From: Rhodopila sp.
GTDB taxonomy: Bacteria; Pseudomonadota; Alphaproteobacteria; Acetobacterales; Acetobacteraceae
NCBI GenBank assembly: GCA_025355085.1
Contig: JANXLQ010000032.1
Location: forward strand, 1 to 35,743
Direction of reading: 5' to 3'
DNA length: 35,743 nt
Under the pieces are notes generated by a model. The model ran no database searches and was not told the DNA's origin. It worked only from the letters and a program-made list of their open reading frames with translations. A program made the translations under genes and the position numbers. Shown here piece by piece: positions 1-9,266 of this stretch; within the stretch, counting starts at the first letter, position 1; every line of letters begins with the position of its first letter.

Positions 1-74
1 GAAGGCCCGCCATCCACGAATCGCGATGCTGGTTTGGACAAAGACGTGGATGGCAGGCCTTCGCCTGCCATGAC
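1..74. repeat. REPIN-like inverted repeat, copy A (left arm cut by window edge)
   Basis: gaaggcccgccatccacg ... cgtggatggcaggccttcgcctgcca-tgacga; same architecture as 9995-10082 and 16047-16133; right arm carries hairpin GGCAGGC-CTTC-GCCTGCC. Confidence 0.7.
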
Positions 75-225
75 GAGAAGGGGCCGGAACATTGGGCCGG
101 TCGATACTATGCCGAATGGGCTGTCGATTAGCCTGGACGCACTGGTAACCAAGCGTGCGGGATGTCGATGAGGCGGCAAGCCGGGATGCATCCTCCCATC
201 ATGACATCATGACGGGAGGCAATTT

Positions 226-1080
226 TTACAGCCCCAGGTCGCGTTTCACCTGCACCCAGCGGTCGAGGATGGGCAGAATTTTGTCTTCTTTTTCTGCCGG
301 CAGGCTGAACACGACGCGATCGATGCCGACTTCCTGACAGAAGCCGAGTTTGGTCAGGTCGTCCGGCACGCGGAAGATGCTGATGGGAAGGGACGCCGGG
401 TCGCGGCCGGCCTCGATCGCCATTTCGCGGAATTTCTTTATCACCACGCCGACGCCGTCATGTTCAAGCCGGTCAGCGCGGGGAATCCAGCCGTCACCGT
501 AACGGATCGCACGTTTCGCGGCATAGGGGAATGCGCCGCCGACGATGATGGGCGGATAGGGTTTCTGGAAGGGCTTCGGCCATTGGCTCATGGGACCGAA
601 TTTGACGAATTCGCCTTCGTAGGACGGTTCGTCCTTGGTCCAGATCGTCTGCATCGCCTCGATCCGTTCGCGCGCGAGCTTGTGCCGGGTGCCGAAGGCG
701 GTGCCGTGGTTTTCGATCTCGTCGCGGTTCCAGCCGTTGCCTACGCCGAACAGGAAGCGGCCTTGGGAGATTTGGTCGATCGACGATACCAGCTTCGCCG
801 TGACGATCGGATCGCGCTGCCCCACCAGACAAATGCCGGTGCCGATCTTCAGCGTCGTGGTGGCAGCGGCGGCGGTGTTCAGGGCGATGAACGGATCGTA
901 AATGTCGTAGTACGGCCGGGGCAGGGGGCCGCCGCCGGGATACTCGGACAGGCGGGATGACGGCACATGCGTATGCTCCGGCACCCATAACGACTCAAAC
1001 CCCCGTTCCTCCAATGCGCGGCCCAGCGCGGCCGGCTGCATGGAGTCCGTGGTGAAAAACATAACGGCGCCGATTTTCAT
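226..1080 (-). CDS. LLM class F420/flavin-dependent oxidoreductase
   Basis: 284 aa; luciferase-like N-terminus MKIGAVMFFTT, GFESLWVPEHTHVP, SQGRFLFGVGNGWNRDEIENHG. Confidence 0.85.
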   Translation of the reverse strand: MKIGAVMFFTTDSMQPAALGRALEERGFESLWVPEHTHVPSSRLSEYPGGGPLPRPYYDIYDPFIALNTAAAATTTLKIGTGICLVGQRDPIVTAKLVSSIDQISQGRFLFGVGNGWNRDEIENHGTAFGTRHKLARERIEAMQTIWTKDEPSYEGEFVKFGPMSQWPKPFQKPYPPIIVGGAFPYAAKRAIRYGDGWIPRADRLEHDGVGVVIKKFREMAIEAGRDPASLPISIFRVPDDLTKLGFCQEVGIDRVVFSLPAEKEDKILPILDRWVQVKRDLGL

Positions 1081-1096
1081 TGTGCGTGGTTCCTTG

Positions 1097-2107
1097 TCAG
1101 GCGGAGCGGACGGCGGGGAAGACTTCTTCGGATATCAACTGCATCTGTTCCATCGCGAGGCTGGCCGGCATGCCGACCCAGTGAATGCCGAACAGCATTG
1201 TATTGACGCCAAAACGGCGTTTCAGGACCAGGATTTGTTCTATGACCTCGTTCGGCGATCCGAACAGGAAGCGGTCGTTCATCAGGTCTTCGAAGTCGCC
1301 GCTGAATGCGTCGCCGGCGGGCATGACTTTGTCCTGACCCCAGTCCTTGTAGATTTTGTATTTGGCTTCCAGTGACGGTTTCGCGAGGCGAATGGCCTCG
1401 GCGCGGTTGCGGGCGACGAATACCTCTCGCATCATCGGCAGTTCATCGGGGAACGGCTTGCCGCAATCGTCGAGGGCGCGCTTATAGACCTCCATCTGTT
1501 GGGCGATGGTGTCGATCTTGTTGTGCGGGTTGATGAACCATGTGTCGGCCATGCGGGCGGCGCGGCGGATACCGACATTGGCGTTGGCGCCGATCCAAAC
1601 GGGAGGCATCGGCTTCTGCACCGGCATGGTCGTGCAGTTGGCATTGTCCAGCTTGAAGTAGCTGGCGTCCATGTTGACGAAATCTTCGGTCCACAGGCGT
1701 TTTACGGCGGTCAGGCATTCCTCGAATCGCGGGCCGGATTGCTTTTGGGTCGTGCCGAACGCGTTGAACTCGACCTCCCGGTAGCCGATGCCGGCGCCGA
1801 AGATCAGCTTGCCGTTGCACATGATGTCGAGCGAACCCAGTTCCTCCGCGACATGCAGGGGGCTGTGCAGCGGCAGCAGCACGACGCCGGGCAGCAGGCG
1901 CAGTTTCGGTGCGACCATGGCGACCTGGCAGAGATAGGGGATCTGCTGGATGTACTGGAATGGGTGGGAACTGTAGTGGGAACCCTTGCCGATCAGGTCG
2001 TAGCCCAGTTCCTCGGCCCGTTTGGCGGCGTCGAGATCTTCTTGCAGGCGAACCCGCATATCGTCGCCCTGCGGATACTGGCCGCGGATCATCAGGCCGA
2101 AGCGCAT
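1097..2107 (-). CDS. LLM class flavin-dependent oxidoreductase
   Basis: 336 aa; luciferase-like monooxygenase pattern (GKLIFGAGIGYREVEFNAFG, PPVWIGANANVGIRRAARMADTW). Confidence 0.85.
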   Translation of the reverse strand: MRFGLMIRGQYPQGDDMRVRLQEDLDAAKRAEELGYDLIGKGSHYSSHPFQYIQQIPYLCQVAMVAPKLRLLPGVVLLPLHSPLHVAEELGSLDIMCNGKLIFGAGIGYREVEFNAFGTTQKQSGPRFEECLTAVKRLWTEDFVNMDASYFKLDNANCTTMPVQKPMPPVWIGANANVGIRRAARMADTWFINPHNKIDTIAQQMEVYKRALDDCGKPFPDELPMMREVFVARNRAEAIRLAKPSLEAKYKIYKDWGQDKVMPAGDAFSGDFEDLMNDRFLFGSPNEVIEQILVLKRRFGVNTMLFGIHWVGMPASLAMEQMQLISEEVFPAVRSA

Positions 2108-2196
2108 CGTGTTCCCTCCTTATTGTTGGCGGAAGGGTGACATTCCGGGCGCTTGTGTCAAGGATGCCGGTAGGTCAATGTCAACCTGGACCGGTA

Positions 2197-2490
2197 TTAC
2201 GTCCCGGCAATCCGCAATCGGTTCCCACCGGCACCCTCCATCGCGTTCCGCAGTGCTGACAACAGCGCCACGATGGATGGGGCGGCGCGGGGCGGGCGTT
2301 GCGCCGCCGCACGCTCCGGCGTTTGGTAGAACCAGCGCAGCGGTCGCAGATCGGGATCGGCGCGGGCAACCGTGAAGAGGCCGTTTGGCGTTTCAATGGC
2401 AAGGCCGGTGTCGCGCACCGTGACCTTGCCCTTGACCTCCCACAGCTTCAGGCAATCCAGCAGCAGAGACCTGAACTGTGCATCCGTCAT
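2197..2490 (-). CDS. hypothetical protein (start MTDAQFRSLL chosen inside the 2529 ORF)
   Basis: small ORF in the same orientation as the hydantoinase and LLM genes; no family recognised. Confidence 0.5.
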   Translation of the reverse strand: MTDAQFRSLLLDCLKLWEVKGKVTVRDTGLAIETPNGLFTVARADPDLRPLRWFYQTPERAAAQRPPRAAPSIVALLSALRNAMEGAGGNRLRIAGT

Positions 2491-2500
2491 AAATCCCAAC

Positions 2501-3928
2501 CTACAGGCGGGGAGCGGTGAACATTTCATCCGCGATTTTGCGGTGTTGCCATTTGCCGTCGTCCAGGCTGCCTTTGAAGGTGCCGTTTTCGACGACGATT
2601 TTGCCTCGCAGCACGGTCAGGCACGGCCATGCGGCCATTTTCCGGCCTTCCCAGGGGGTGTAGTCGGCTTCGTGCAGGTCCTCGGCGCGAATGACGCGCT
2701 GGTCGGCCGGGTCCAGCACGCAGATGTCGGCATCCGAGCCGGGGGCGAGGGCGCCTTTGCGGGGGTAAAGGCCCATGATCTTGGCGGCGTTGGTGGAAAC
2801 GAGATCCACATAGCGTTGTAACGAATAGCCGCGTTTGCTGACCATTTCAGTGTACATCAGGGCGATGCGAGGCTCCACCCCCGCATTGCCGCCGGTGGTG
2901 TCGTCGATGCGGACGCCTTGGAGTTTTTGGGCCAGGGTGCAGCAGATTTCATCGGTGGCGACGCAATTGATCGATCCGTCCAGTGTGCCTTGCCACAGGG
3001 CCGCGTGGTCTTCGGGGCCTTTGAGGGATGGGTAGGTGTGGTAGATTTGGCCGTTCGGCTTTTTGTAGTCCTCGCTGTTGTACAGCATGTATTGGTGCAA
3101 GGATTCGCCGTAGATCGGGGTGCCGCGCCGTCTGGCCTCGTGGATGGCGGAGACGCCGGTGGCGGCGGAGACGTGCATCATGTATAGTGCTGTGCCGGGA
3201 ACTTTCTCGGCCAGACGGATGACCCGGCGGAACGATACGTCTTCGGACAGCGTGTTGTGGACCTCGGCCATGTTCTCGAATCCGGTGCGTCCCTCGCGGA
3301 TCAACTTGCCATACATGTGCATGACTATGTCGTTGTCCTCGGAGTGGATCACGCCGAGGCCTTTGTTCGCGGCCAGAATCTGGAAGATTTCCCAGATGTC
3401 GCCGAAATCGACCATCCGGCCCTTGCGGCTGGGGGTGATGTCGGTGGTGAATATCTTCACGGTTGCAAAGCCGGCCTGGATCGCCTCGCCGATCTGCCCG
3501 GGCAGGTCGATCGGTAAGGCGCCCTCCACCATCAGGTGCTGCGCGTAGTCGCAGGCGGTGTGGCCCTTCCAGTCTTCCTCCCGCTTTTCGATGGCATCCC
3601 GCACATCCTTGCCCTGCTGTGCTCGGGTGAAGTCGATCATCGTCGTGGTGCCGCCATGCACCGCGGCCTTGCTGACGATGTCGGGCGGCGCGGTCAGGGT
3701 GGCCGAACCGTCGGGACCGGGAAGGTGCCATTTGCAGTGAACGTGGGGGTCGATGCCGCCGGGGATGACGATCTTGCCGCGCGCATCAATGACCCGCGTG
3801 CCCTCGGGGATCGCGATACCGCCCGGTGCCGCGATGGCCGCGATCGTCCCGCCGGAGATTAAAATGTCATGCGCACCAACGCCCTGAGGCGTTACCACCG
3901 TGTCGCCGCGGATCACCAGATCGATCAT
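2501..3928 (-). CDS. dihydropyrimidinase/D-hydantoinase-like amidohydrolase
   Basis: 475 aa; GGIDPHVHCKW metal motif, GGTTTMIDFTRAQQG, VKIFTTDITPSRKGRMV, C-terminal SDADICVLDP typical of cyclic amidohydrolases. Confidence 0.85.
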   Translation of the reverse strand: MIDLVIRGDTVVTPQGVGAHDILISGGTIAAIAAPGGIAIPEGTRVIDARGKIVIPGGIDPHVHCKWHLPGPDGSATLTAPPDIVSKAAVHGGTTTMIDFTRAQQGKDVRDAIEKREEDWKGHTACDYAQHLMVEGALPIDLPGQIGEAIQAGFATVKIFTTDITPSRKGRMVDFGDIWEIFQILAANKGLGVIHSEDNDIVMHMYGKLIREGRTGFENMAEVHNTLSEDVSFRRVIRLAEKVPGTALYMMHVSAATGVSAIHEARRRGTPIYGESLHQYMLYNSEDYKKPNGQIYHTYPSLKGPEDHAALWQGTLDGSINCVATDEICCTLAQKLQGVRIDDTTGGNAGVEPRIALMYTEMVSKRGYSLQRYVDLVSTNAAKIMGLYPRKGALAPGSDADICVLDPADQRVIRAEDLHEADYTPWEGRKMAAWPCLTVLRGKIVVENGTFKGSLDDGKWQHRKIADEMFTAPRL

Positions 3929-4126
3929 CGTGCCCCCTTATTGGTCTTGCTGCCTCATCGTCGCCGGTTCGTGGCGTACAGGCAAGCGGGCAACGTCAAG
4001 AATCTGTTTGCGCCGGGCGATCAACACATTAGAAGCGCCGGTTCGAAGCAGAAAAAACCGACCATTCGAGGTCCGGGAGATGACGTCCATGCCGCCTGCC
4101 AATCCGCGCGCCATCAGGCCAACGGC

Positions 4127-4669
4127 GTGACCGCCGCTTCGCAACCGGAAACCTTTGCCGTTTCGGCAACCGTTCCAACGGGCATTCTCGGTTCGGTGCA
4201 AAAGGCCCTGGATGGCGTCAATCTGGTTATGGCGGTTGGCAGCGCTGTCGCCATCCTGCTCGCCGCTATAGTCCTGACGTGGGAGGTTGTCGGCCGTTAC
4301 TTCCTTGGTTCGGCCGGCGACTGGCAGGACGAATTGTCCACGTTCCTGTTGATCGGCGCCACGTTCGCCTCTGCCGCCTGGACACAGGCAAGGCGTGGTC
4401 ATGTTGGGATCGAGGCTTTGGCACACGTCCTGCCGCCCGGCATCAACCGGGTTCGTTGCTTCCTGGCCGATCTGATTGCGCTGCTGTTCTGTGGGTTTTT
4501 TGCCTGGAAGTGCTGGGAATTACTGTTCGAGGCATGGGAGGAAGGCCAAACCACGCCATCATCCTGGGGGCCGCCGCTTTGGATCCCCTACGCGTGCATG
4601 GCGTTCGGGATGGGACTGCTGACATTGCAACTGCTGGTGCAGACACTCCAACTAGGGCGCCGCACATGA
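4127..4669 (+). CDS. TRAP transporter small permease subunit (DctQ-like)
   Basis: four hydrophobic segments, LTWEVVGRYFLGSAGDWQDELSTFLLIGATF; GTG start proposed at 4127 inside the 3869 ORF; ATGA overlap with the large permease. Confidence 0.8.
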   Translation: MTAASQPETFAVSATVPTGILGSVQKALDGVNLVMAVGSAVAILLAAIVLTWEVVGRYFLGSAGDWQDELSTFLLIGATFASAAWTQARRGHVGIEALAHVLPPGINRVRCFLADLIALLFCGFFAWKCWELLFEAWEEGQTTPSSWGPPLWIPYACMAFGMGLLTLQLLVQTLQLGRRT

Positions 4670-6000
4670 GCACTCTGCAAATCGGTCTTTCGTACGGTGC
4701 GGCCACGCTGGTCTTTTTGTTCTCCGGCATTCCGATCGCTTTCGCGCTGGGGGCGGTGGCCACGATCTTCATGATGCTGTTCATGCCGGCGGCGATGCTG
4801 AATACCGTCGCGCAAGCGGTGTACGAGGAACTCGCCAGTATCACACTGCTGACGATCCCGCTGTTTATCCTGAAGGGTGCCGCGATCGGAAAGTCGCGGG
4901 CCGGCAAGGACCTTTACGACGCGCTGCACACCTGGATGCACCGGGTGCCGGGCGGCCTCGGGCTGGCGGTCACCATTGCCTGCGGGTTGTTCGCGGCGAT
5001 GGCCGGGTCGTCCCCCGCAACGTGTTCGGCCATCGGCAGTTCGGGGATTCCGGAAATGCGGCGGCGCGGTTACTCGCCCGGATTCGCGGCGGGATTGATC
5101 GCGGCGGGCGGAACACTGGGCATCCTGCTGCCGCCGTCGATCGTGCTGATTCTGTACGCCGTCGCGGCGGAGCAATCGCTCGGGCGGCTGTTCCTGGCGG
5201 GGCTTGGCCCGGGCGTGTTGCTGATGGGGTTGTTCGCGATTTATGCGGTGCTGCACTGGCGGGTGGAGTATCGCGCGGCGGAGGCGAAAGGCGAACCGCA
5301 CGCGATCCTGGTGAAAGATACCTACACGATGCGGGATCGTTTCGCAGCAGTGCCGAGGGTGCTGCCGTTCATGGTCCTGCTGATCGGCGTGATGGGCGCG
5401 TTGTACGGCGGTATCGCGACGCCGTCTGAGACAGCCGGCCTAGGCGCGGTGATGGCATTGGTGCTGATCGCGGTGGTGTATCAGGCGTTCAAGCTGTCCG
5501 ATCTGGTGCCGATCTTCACCGGCACACTGGGCGAGGCCGGCATGCTGCTGATGATCATCGGCATGAGCCTGCTGTATTCCCAGGTCATGAGCTACCTGCA
5601 CATCAGTCAAGGCGCAGCGGCCTGGATCGTGGGAATGCATCTGTCGAAGTGGCTGCTGCTGACAGCGATTTTGCTGATGGTGGTGGTGCTGGGATTCTTC
5701 CTGCCGCCGGTGTCGATCATTCTGATGACGGCGCCGATTATTCTGCCCCCGTTGAAGGCAGCAGGGTTCGACCTGGTGTGGTTCGGGATCGTCATGTGTG
5801 TGGTGATGGAGATGGGGCTGATTCACCCTCCGGTGGGGTTGAACATCTTTGTCATCAACCGGATAGCGCCGGATATTGGGCTGGGGCCGATTATTTGGGG
5901 AACGCTGCCGTTCGTTATTCTGATGGCGGTCGGGGTGGTGATTCTGTCGGTGGTGCCGGGGATCGCGATGTGGCTGCCGAACGCGGTTTATGGCGGGTAG
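4666..6000 (+). CDS. TRAP transporter large permease subunit (DctM-like)
   Basis: polytopic; FALGAVATIFMMLF, SGSSPATCSAIGSSGIPEM-type region, GLIHPPVGLNIFVINRIAPDIGLG near C-terminus; ATG overlaps the dctQ stop. Confidence 0.88.
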   Translation: MSTLQIGLSYGAATLVFLFSGIPIAFALGAVATIFMMLFMPAAMLNTVAQAVYEELASITLLTIPLFILKGAAIGKSRAGKDLYDALHTWMHRVPGGLGLAVTIACGLFAAMAGSSPATCSAIGSSGIPEMRRRGYSPGFAAGLIAAGGTLGILLPPSIVLILYAVAAEQSLGRLFLAGLGPGVLLMGLFAIYAVLHWRVEYRAAEAKGEPHAILVKDTYTMRDRFAAVPRVLPFMVLLIGVMGALYGGIATPSETAGLGAVMALVLIAVVYQAFKLSDLVPIFTGTLGEAGMLLMIIGMSLLYSQVMSYLHISQGAAAWIVGMHLSKWLLLTAILLMVVVLGFFLPPVSIILMTAPIILPPLKAAGFDLVWFGIVMCVVMEMGLIHPPVGLNIFVINRIAPDIGLGPIIWGTLPFVILMAVGVVILSVVPGIAMWLPNAVYGG

Positions 6001-6012
6001 AGGCTAGATCGT

Positions 6013-6045
6013 GCCGGCAGACGATTCATCGAACTGTCTGCCGGC
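6013..6045. terminator. bidirectional terminator-like hairpin between convergent genes
   Basis: perfect 10-bp stem GCCGGCAGAC-(13 nt)-GTCTGCCGGC between dctM and the minus-strand TOPRIM-like gene; no strong T tract. Confidence 0.6.
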
Positions 6046-6049
6046 CTGA

Positions 6050-6664
6050 TCAGCCACGCATCCTGGTCTTGAGGGTTGTTACGAAGTGAGCGGCCCGGGG
6101 CGAACCGGCTATGACTTGACGGGGATCGATCCTGGCCAATAATTTGAAGGAATGCTCGCCCTTCCCATAAGGCGCCTTGGTCTTGCAGGCACCGGAAGAC
6201 TCTGCCAGAGCCTGATAGACAGAGTTCTTCGATATGGATTCGATATCCCTGCTTGGGTGGGGAAGCTTCGCCGGGTTAAAGCCCTGGCCGAAAAACGTCG
6301 CAAGCGTAGCGTGGTCGGTCAGAAACCAGCTTTCCATGCACTGCACCATCAAGTGGCAATCGTCATCCGAGGCGTTTGGCGGAGACTCCCAATGATCGCC
6401 GGTCCGATTCAGAAGATGCCGCCAAGGCGAACGGCCGACAATCGCATCTTCACTATCGACAAGTAGCATGGCTGCCTGGGTGCCTTGCTTTAAAGCAGTA
6501 CAAAAATCCTCGTACGCCTGTCTGCGGCCGCCGCATGCGACAATCCGAGGCATATGGCCTTCAAGGCCAGCGCGTCTTAAAAACGTTGCAAATCCTTCGC
6601 GGCAGGCCGTTCGAAGGAATTTCGAATCACCGCCGCCCTCCACATAAAGGCGCATCCCTACCAT
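6050..6664 (-). CDS. TOPRIM-like / DUF4276-like protein, partner of the AAA ATPase
   Basis: 204 aa; N-terminal MRLYVEGGGDSKFL and LLVDSEDAI resemble TOPRIM E and DxD motifs; start overlaps the end of the upstream ATPase gene. Confidence 0.65.
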   Translation of the reverse strand: MVGMRLYVEGGGDSKFLRTACREGFATFLRRAGLEGHMPRIVACGGRRQAYEDFCTALKQGTQAAMLLVDSEDAIVGRSPWRHLLNRTGDHWESPPNASDDDCHLMVQCMESWFLTDHATLATFFGQGFNPAKLPHPSRDIESISKNSVYQALAESSGACKTKAPYGKGEHSFKLLARIDPRQVIAGSPRAAHFVTTLKTRMRG

Positions 6665-7860
6665 CGTGTTCCGCCGATCTCACCCCGTGTCCAAAGTTCA
6701 CCAAGGCGATAGCGGTCCAGCCAGACCTCCACGTCACTTTGCGATAATCGGTGCAGCGTCGTCGCACCTTCATGTTTCTCGCAGATCAGCACCACTTCCG
6801 GCGTATCGGTCATGGCATCCACCAGAACATCCGAATGCGTCGTTACGATGATCTGGCAACGGGTGGAGGCGTCTCGCAGCAATTCCGCGAGGGTTGGCAA
6901 AATGTCGGGGTGCATGCCCAACTCAGGTTCCTCAATGCACACCAAGGGCGGCGGGTTGGGGTCGCACAGAACGGCGAGTAAGCACAGATAGCGCAAGGTG
7001 CCGTCTGAAAGGCGTGTAGCCGGAATGGTCATTTTGCCTTCGTGGAAGAACACCTGAACGGTGCCGCCTTCGATCTGCACATCGAAGTCGTCGATCCCGT
7101 TGTATAATTTGCGAAGTGCGTCGAGGAGGCGCGCTTTCGATGCCGGGTCCCGGCGCAGCCGGTTGAGTACAAGGCCGAGATTGCTGCCATCCGACTCTAG
7201 CCATTTGTTCGGCAGATCGACTTTTTGCGGCATACGCGGCGCGGTATAGCGCCCGAATGTCCATTCCCGGTACAAACGGATATTCGGTAAAATTTCCGCA
7301 AGATACGTGATTTCGGGGTATTGGTCAGGATCGCGGCGTTGTGCCAGGATTGAGCGCTCCACATCGATCGCTTCGCGCTTGAGGATGCGTTTTTTTCCAG
7401 CGATGTTTAAAACCGGGCGTCCACGCTCAAAACGATAATAAAAATACGGCCCGATCTGACCATTATCCGGCTTGTCATTCTCGATTCGCTCATCCACGAT
7501 TTCAAAGCGCTGTGCCACTTCGGTAAAAGAAAGGACATATCTAAGGCTTGTTGGTCCCTTTGGATTCGAAATGACCGCATTGATGGTCGCCGTGGGCATT
7601 TGCTCTGCCCCTTTCCAAAGCCAATCGCGGATACCGCCGCCTTCGCGCACCGGCGTGGACAGCGATCCCGGAGCGTGCTTGAGCAGATCGATTGCTTCCA
7701 ACAAATTGGATTTTCCCGATCCATTCGGGCCAATAACTAAATTGAGCGGCCCAAGCGCAATCGGCTCCAGGTTGGCCCCGAAGCTAAGAAGGTTCGAAAG
7801 TGTCAGTTGTTCGACCAACATGGTGATTTTCCTACCGGCGGCACAGCATAATGAGATCAC
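6658..7860 (-). CDS. AAA family ATPase (AAA_21/RecF-like)
   Basis: 400 aa; Walker A GPNGSGKSN, ABC-like signature LSDGTLRYL, Walker B LVCIEEPELGMHPD, H-loop IIVTTHSDVLVD. Confidence 0.85.
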   Translation of the reverse strand: MISLCCAAGRKITMLVEQLTLSNLLSFGANLEPIALGPLNLVIGPNGSGKSNLLEAIDLLKHAPGSLSTPVREGGGIRDWLWKGAEQMPTATINAVISNPKGPTSLRYVLSFTEVAQRFEIVDERIENDKPDNGQIGPYFYYRFERGRPVLNIAGKKRILKREAIDVERSILAQRRDPDQYPEITYLAEILPNIRLYREWTFGRYTAPRMPQKVDLPNKWLESDGSNLGLVLNRLRRDPASKARLLDALRKLYNGIDDFDVQIEGGTVQVFFHEGKMTIPATRLSDGTLRYLCLLAVLCDPNPPPLVCIEEPELGMHPDILPTLAELLRDASTRCQIIVTTHSDVLVDAMTDTPEVVLICEKHEGATTLHRLSQSDVEVWLDRYRLGELWTRGEIGGTRW

Positions 7861-7988
7861 TGTTGTGGAATAGCGCTACCTGACGCCCTTACGCCATCCC
7901 CAACCCGATCGTTTGCTTGATCCTGGCCCGCTCGCATTCCGCTGCGGCGGGGGCATATCGGCTGCTCCAATGACCCCGCCCGGCGCGC

Positions 7989-9266
7989 TTATCCCTCTTT
8001 AATGTCTCTGTGAACATCTTCCCGAAAACCCATCTCGATCAAAGAGGTGCCGAAACCTGAGGACAGCGGGCCATTTGACCGGTCGGCGGTGAGATAGCCT
8101 GGCAGGGCCGCCTTGGCCTCCGGATGCCCCCGGACAGCGAAATTCCCTGTCAGGTCCATGGTCCCGTGCGCGCCTCGGGTATTGATCCGGTCCATCGCGA
8201 AGTCAGCCGGCGTTACGCCCCAAATCGCGGCTGCATCGTCCGCATGTGCGTGCGCGAGGCTGGACCATTTCGCCGTTGCCGCCTTGTGGCCGTTCGCATG
8301 GCATGTGTCCTTTTCCGAACCGCCGGCCGCGGTGACATCGTCGGGGTTGTGGATGAACGCGCTCCGAACAGGCGCGGAGTCGTTCTCCCTGGCTTGAATT
8401 GTTTCCTGTGTCACCTCAGCCGACGGGCCGGAATGGGCCGTCTCATGCCGCGTCCTGTTGGACCGGGGCGGCGGGATTGCCACGACCGCCGGGCCGGCCG
8501 ATGGAGCCGCCGTGTTCACATTGAACCCCAGCACACCCAGCAACGTCTTATCGACCGGTGTCATAACGCCATTCATTCCGGGATGAGTCAGGTATCCGAA
8601 CGCGTCGCCATTGGACGTCGGGGCCCAGTCGGCGGTGTCGCCTACGGGGGCGAATTGTCCCAGGTTCGTTTTGCCGCCGTCGAGTGAAAAATAGCCTCCG
8701 GTATTCGGCGCCGCCAGCACGCCCGGCGCCGTGTAATCGACCAGTTCCAGTGGACCGTCGGAATAGATACGACCGAGCGCGTGGGCGATTTCATGTTCTG
8801 CGAGACCGATGAATCCGAACAGGCCGGGCGCACTTTGGTTATTGGGGTCGAAGCTGTAACTATAAGCCGAACTGAAACTAATCTGCCCGTCGGGTGGCGT
8901 TGCGGCGGGCGACAGCAGACCCAAGGCTTTCTCCTGTGCCGGGGCAATGTAATAGCTGCCGATCTGTGGGGGCGCGGTTGCCGGCAGGAATGCCAGTGCC
9001 TGCCTAGCCTCCGGGTTGCTTGCGTTGGCCGTCAGGGTCGCGACAAGATTGGCGTAGGACATAAAGATGCCGCCCAAAGGGGAGCCTTCCGCCACATTGC
9101 CAGACCCCAGGGGCACACCGCCGATTTCATCCCACCCGACGTTAATGTTGACCGTAATTGGGTTGGCGATCAACGCATCCAGCACCCCGGCAACATAACT
9201 CAACGCGGCGCGAAATCCAGCCGGCGCGGACCCGGTGCTTGGTTCATAGTTGAATTGAATTTGCAT
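7989..9266 (-). CDS. NF038122-like metalloprotease
   Basis: start MQIQFNYEPSTGSAPAGF at 9266; HEIAHALGR zinc-protease motif; the upstream extension in the ORF track is low-complexity and non-coding-looking. Confidence 0.7.
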   Translation of the reverse strand: MQIQFNYEPSTGSAPAGFRAALSYVAGVLDALIANPITVNINVGWDEIGGVPLGSGNVAEGSPLGGIFMSYANLVATLTANASNPEARQALAFLPATAPPQIGSYYIAPAQEKALGLLSPAATPPDGQISFSSAYSYSFDPNNQSAPGLFGFIGLAEHEIAHALGRIYSDGPLELVDYTAPGVLAAPNTGGYFSLDGGKTNLGQFAPVGDTADWAPTSNGDAFGYLTHPGMNGVMTPVDKTLLGVLGFNVNTAAPSAGPAVVAIPPPRSNRTRHETAHSGPSAEVTQETIQARENDSAPVRSAFIHNPDDVTAAGGSEKDTCHANGHKAATAKWSSLAHAHADDAAAIWGVTPADFAMDRINTRGAHGTMDLTGNFAVRGHPEAKAALPGYLTADRSNGPLSSGFGTSLIEMGFREDVHRDIKEG

